Origin: Burkholderiales bacterium
Lineage (GTDB): Bacteria; Pseudomonadota; Gammaproteobacteria; Burkholderiales; Usitatibacteraceae
Reading direction: 5' to 3'
NCBI GenBank assembly: GCA_025350945.1
Contig: JANXWW010000251.1
Span: forward strand, 1-7,491
DNA: 7,491 bases
Below the pieces are notes generated by a model. The model searched no databases. It saw only the letters and a program-made list of their open reading frames with translations, and was not told the origin of the DNA. The translations under genes and the position numbers were made by a program. This document shows, in pieces, positions 6,725 to 7,491 of this stretch. The stretch's first letter is position 1, and every line of letters begins with the position of its first letter.

Positions 6725-6928
6725 TCATTCCCTCAAACCAAAGCATTGAAGGTCTTTTTCTTTCACGGTCAGCGTTTCCAAAGACTCTGCTCCATCGAAA
6801 AATTCTACTTCGTATTGAAAAGGTAAATCGCGAAATACAAGCAATACCGTTCCTTTGGTTCCACTGGGTACCTGCTCTGATAAGCTATGAGTGGTTTGTA
6901 CAACGTCGTACTCGTTAAATTTATTCAT
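6725..6928 (-). CDS. Small DUF4926-like protein
   Basis: This is a 67-residue protein with no signal peptide, so probably cytoplasmic. The pattern (YDVV near the start, GTKGTVLLVF in the middle, then YEVEFFDG and LTVKEKDL near the end) fits the DUF4926 domain, a small beta-rich fold of unknown function. Length and strand layout match that domain almost end to end. ATG 6928 lies 18 bases after the stop of the upstream gene; an in-frame TTG at 6946 would add six residues. No clear ribosome site is seen, so expression may depend on coupling to the upstream gene. It is unusual in being a small soluble protein among envelope proteins. The family call is from pattern memory and moderately sure. Confidence 0.75.
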   Translation of the reverse strand: MNKFNEYDVVQTTHSLSEQVPSGTKGTVLLVFRDLPFQYEVEFFDGAESLETLTVKEKDLQCFGLRE

Positions 6929-6946
6929 AATTTTACTTGGCTGCAA

Positions 6947-7491
6947 CTATGTCTTCCCGCTCAACATATTGACGATGCGCTTTGCGGTTGCCTTCGGCAA
7001 AGTCGTGAGCGGTGTGAGCACGTCGCGCTTGCTGTCGCGCAAATCTGGATAAAAATCGTAGTCGTTTGCACCGACCACATCATTTTCCGGTTCTCGATGC
7101 ACGATTTCGTATGCTTCACTGATGATTTTGCCCTGGACAGGATTCAAGACCACAATATTTGACATGCTGATGGGTCGCAAAACGCCAGCGCCGCGCGCCC
7201 GGCCCCAGCCGTAACCGAATTCGGTTTTAAGCAACACTGCTGTATCGCACGTTGCACATTTATCTCGCACGGTGCGCGAAACGCCTTCCTCAATATCCTT
7301 TCTGCCGTACATTTTCGGCAATTCAACATCAATTACCGTGACTGTCTTGCCGCCGTCGCGAAAGAACGCTTGCGCACTTTGCGTGAGCTGATTTTGCAGT
7401 TGCGCTGCAAACCCTTGCGGCGCGCGCGCGCTGAACTCGAGCGCAATGGTAATTTCTCGCTGGCGCGTTACCTCCGCCAAGAGGCCACCCC
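6947..7491 (-). CDS. KCxxCD-motif protein, 5' end outside window
   Basis: The frame is open at the right edge, and the visible 181 residues are the C-terminal part. A TTG at 7480 could act as a start, but no ribosome site supports it and the residues before it remain in frame, so I treat the gene as truncated by the window; a signal peptide may lie upstream. KCATCD (Cys codons at 7258-7256 and 7249-7247) is followed by TAVLLKTEFGYGWGRA and, after a short stretch, a beta-like part NIVVLNPVQGKII. This order resembles the 256-residue lipoprotein at 4416-5186 (KCPDCD, AVLVV, FG, G, RA, then DVLLMSLPDGKTW). A shared origin and perhaps a shared envelope role are inferred. I do not recognise a named family. 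Confidence 0.8.
   Translation of the reverse strand, partial: GGLLAEVTRQREITIALEFSARAPQGFAAQLQNQLTQSAQAFFRDGGKTVTVIDVELPKMYGRKDIEEGVSRTVRDKCATCDTAVLLKTEFGYGWGRARGAGVLRPISMSNIVVLNPVQGKIISEAYEIVHREPENDVVGANDYDFYPDLRDSKRDVLTPLTTLPKATAKRIVNMLSGKT

Noticed and set aside
1..7491. CRISPR arrays, tRNA or rRNA genes, transposases, attachment sites
   Set aside because: None seen: no regularly spaced repeats, no clover-leaf sequence, and no transposase or integrase motifs in any frame.

Overview
The window comes from a Gram-negative bacterium. Two genes encode outer-membrane-type lipoproteins, and exosortase H with its partner protein belongs to Proteobacteria. Mid-range base composition, XrtH, and receiver/kinase fusions with Ala-rich linkers suggest a betaproteobacterium or a related gammaproteobacterium. 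That placement is inference; no rRNA, tRNA or mobile-element marker is present to test it.

Left block (1-2940, all minus strand): a cytoplasmic signalling pair. The first gene encodes a 704-residue protein joining a response-regulator receiver, a class III cyclase-like domain that has lost its metal-binding aspartates, and a complete Hanks-type Ser/Thr kinase. It probably starts at TTG 2940. Downstream, running off the left edge, is a protein with a degenerate receiver-like N-terminus followed by a long Pro/Ala/Thr-rich segment. This gene is easy to miss because its frame is open at the window edge.

Middle (2941-4389): a 275-bp divergent intergenic region, then a plus-strand pair. The first is exosortase H (xrtH), with Cys, Arg and His at the expected catalytic positions. 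The second overlaps it and resembles the XrtH-associated membrane protein. Together they would process proteins carrying an IPTLxxWG-CTERM sorting signal. No such substrate is encoded here, so the targets must lie elsewhere in the genome.

Right block (4416-7491, all minus strand, convergent with xrtH): four genes read in the order 7491 to 4416. They are a 5'-truncated protein with a KCxxCD motif, a small DUF4926-like protein, a 454-residue lipoprotein with a CC0125/CC1285-like N-terminal half, and a 256-residue lipoprotein. The last one also carries KCxxCD in a similar context, so it is probably a distant paralogue of the first. The block looks like a cell-envelope gene set of unknown function.

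The strongest leads are the REC/pseudo-cyclase/kinase fusion divergent from xrtH with a shared control region, its pseudo-receiver neighbour, and the pair of KCxxCD proteins.
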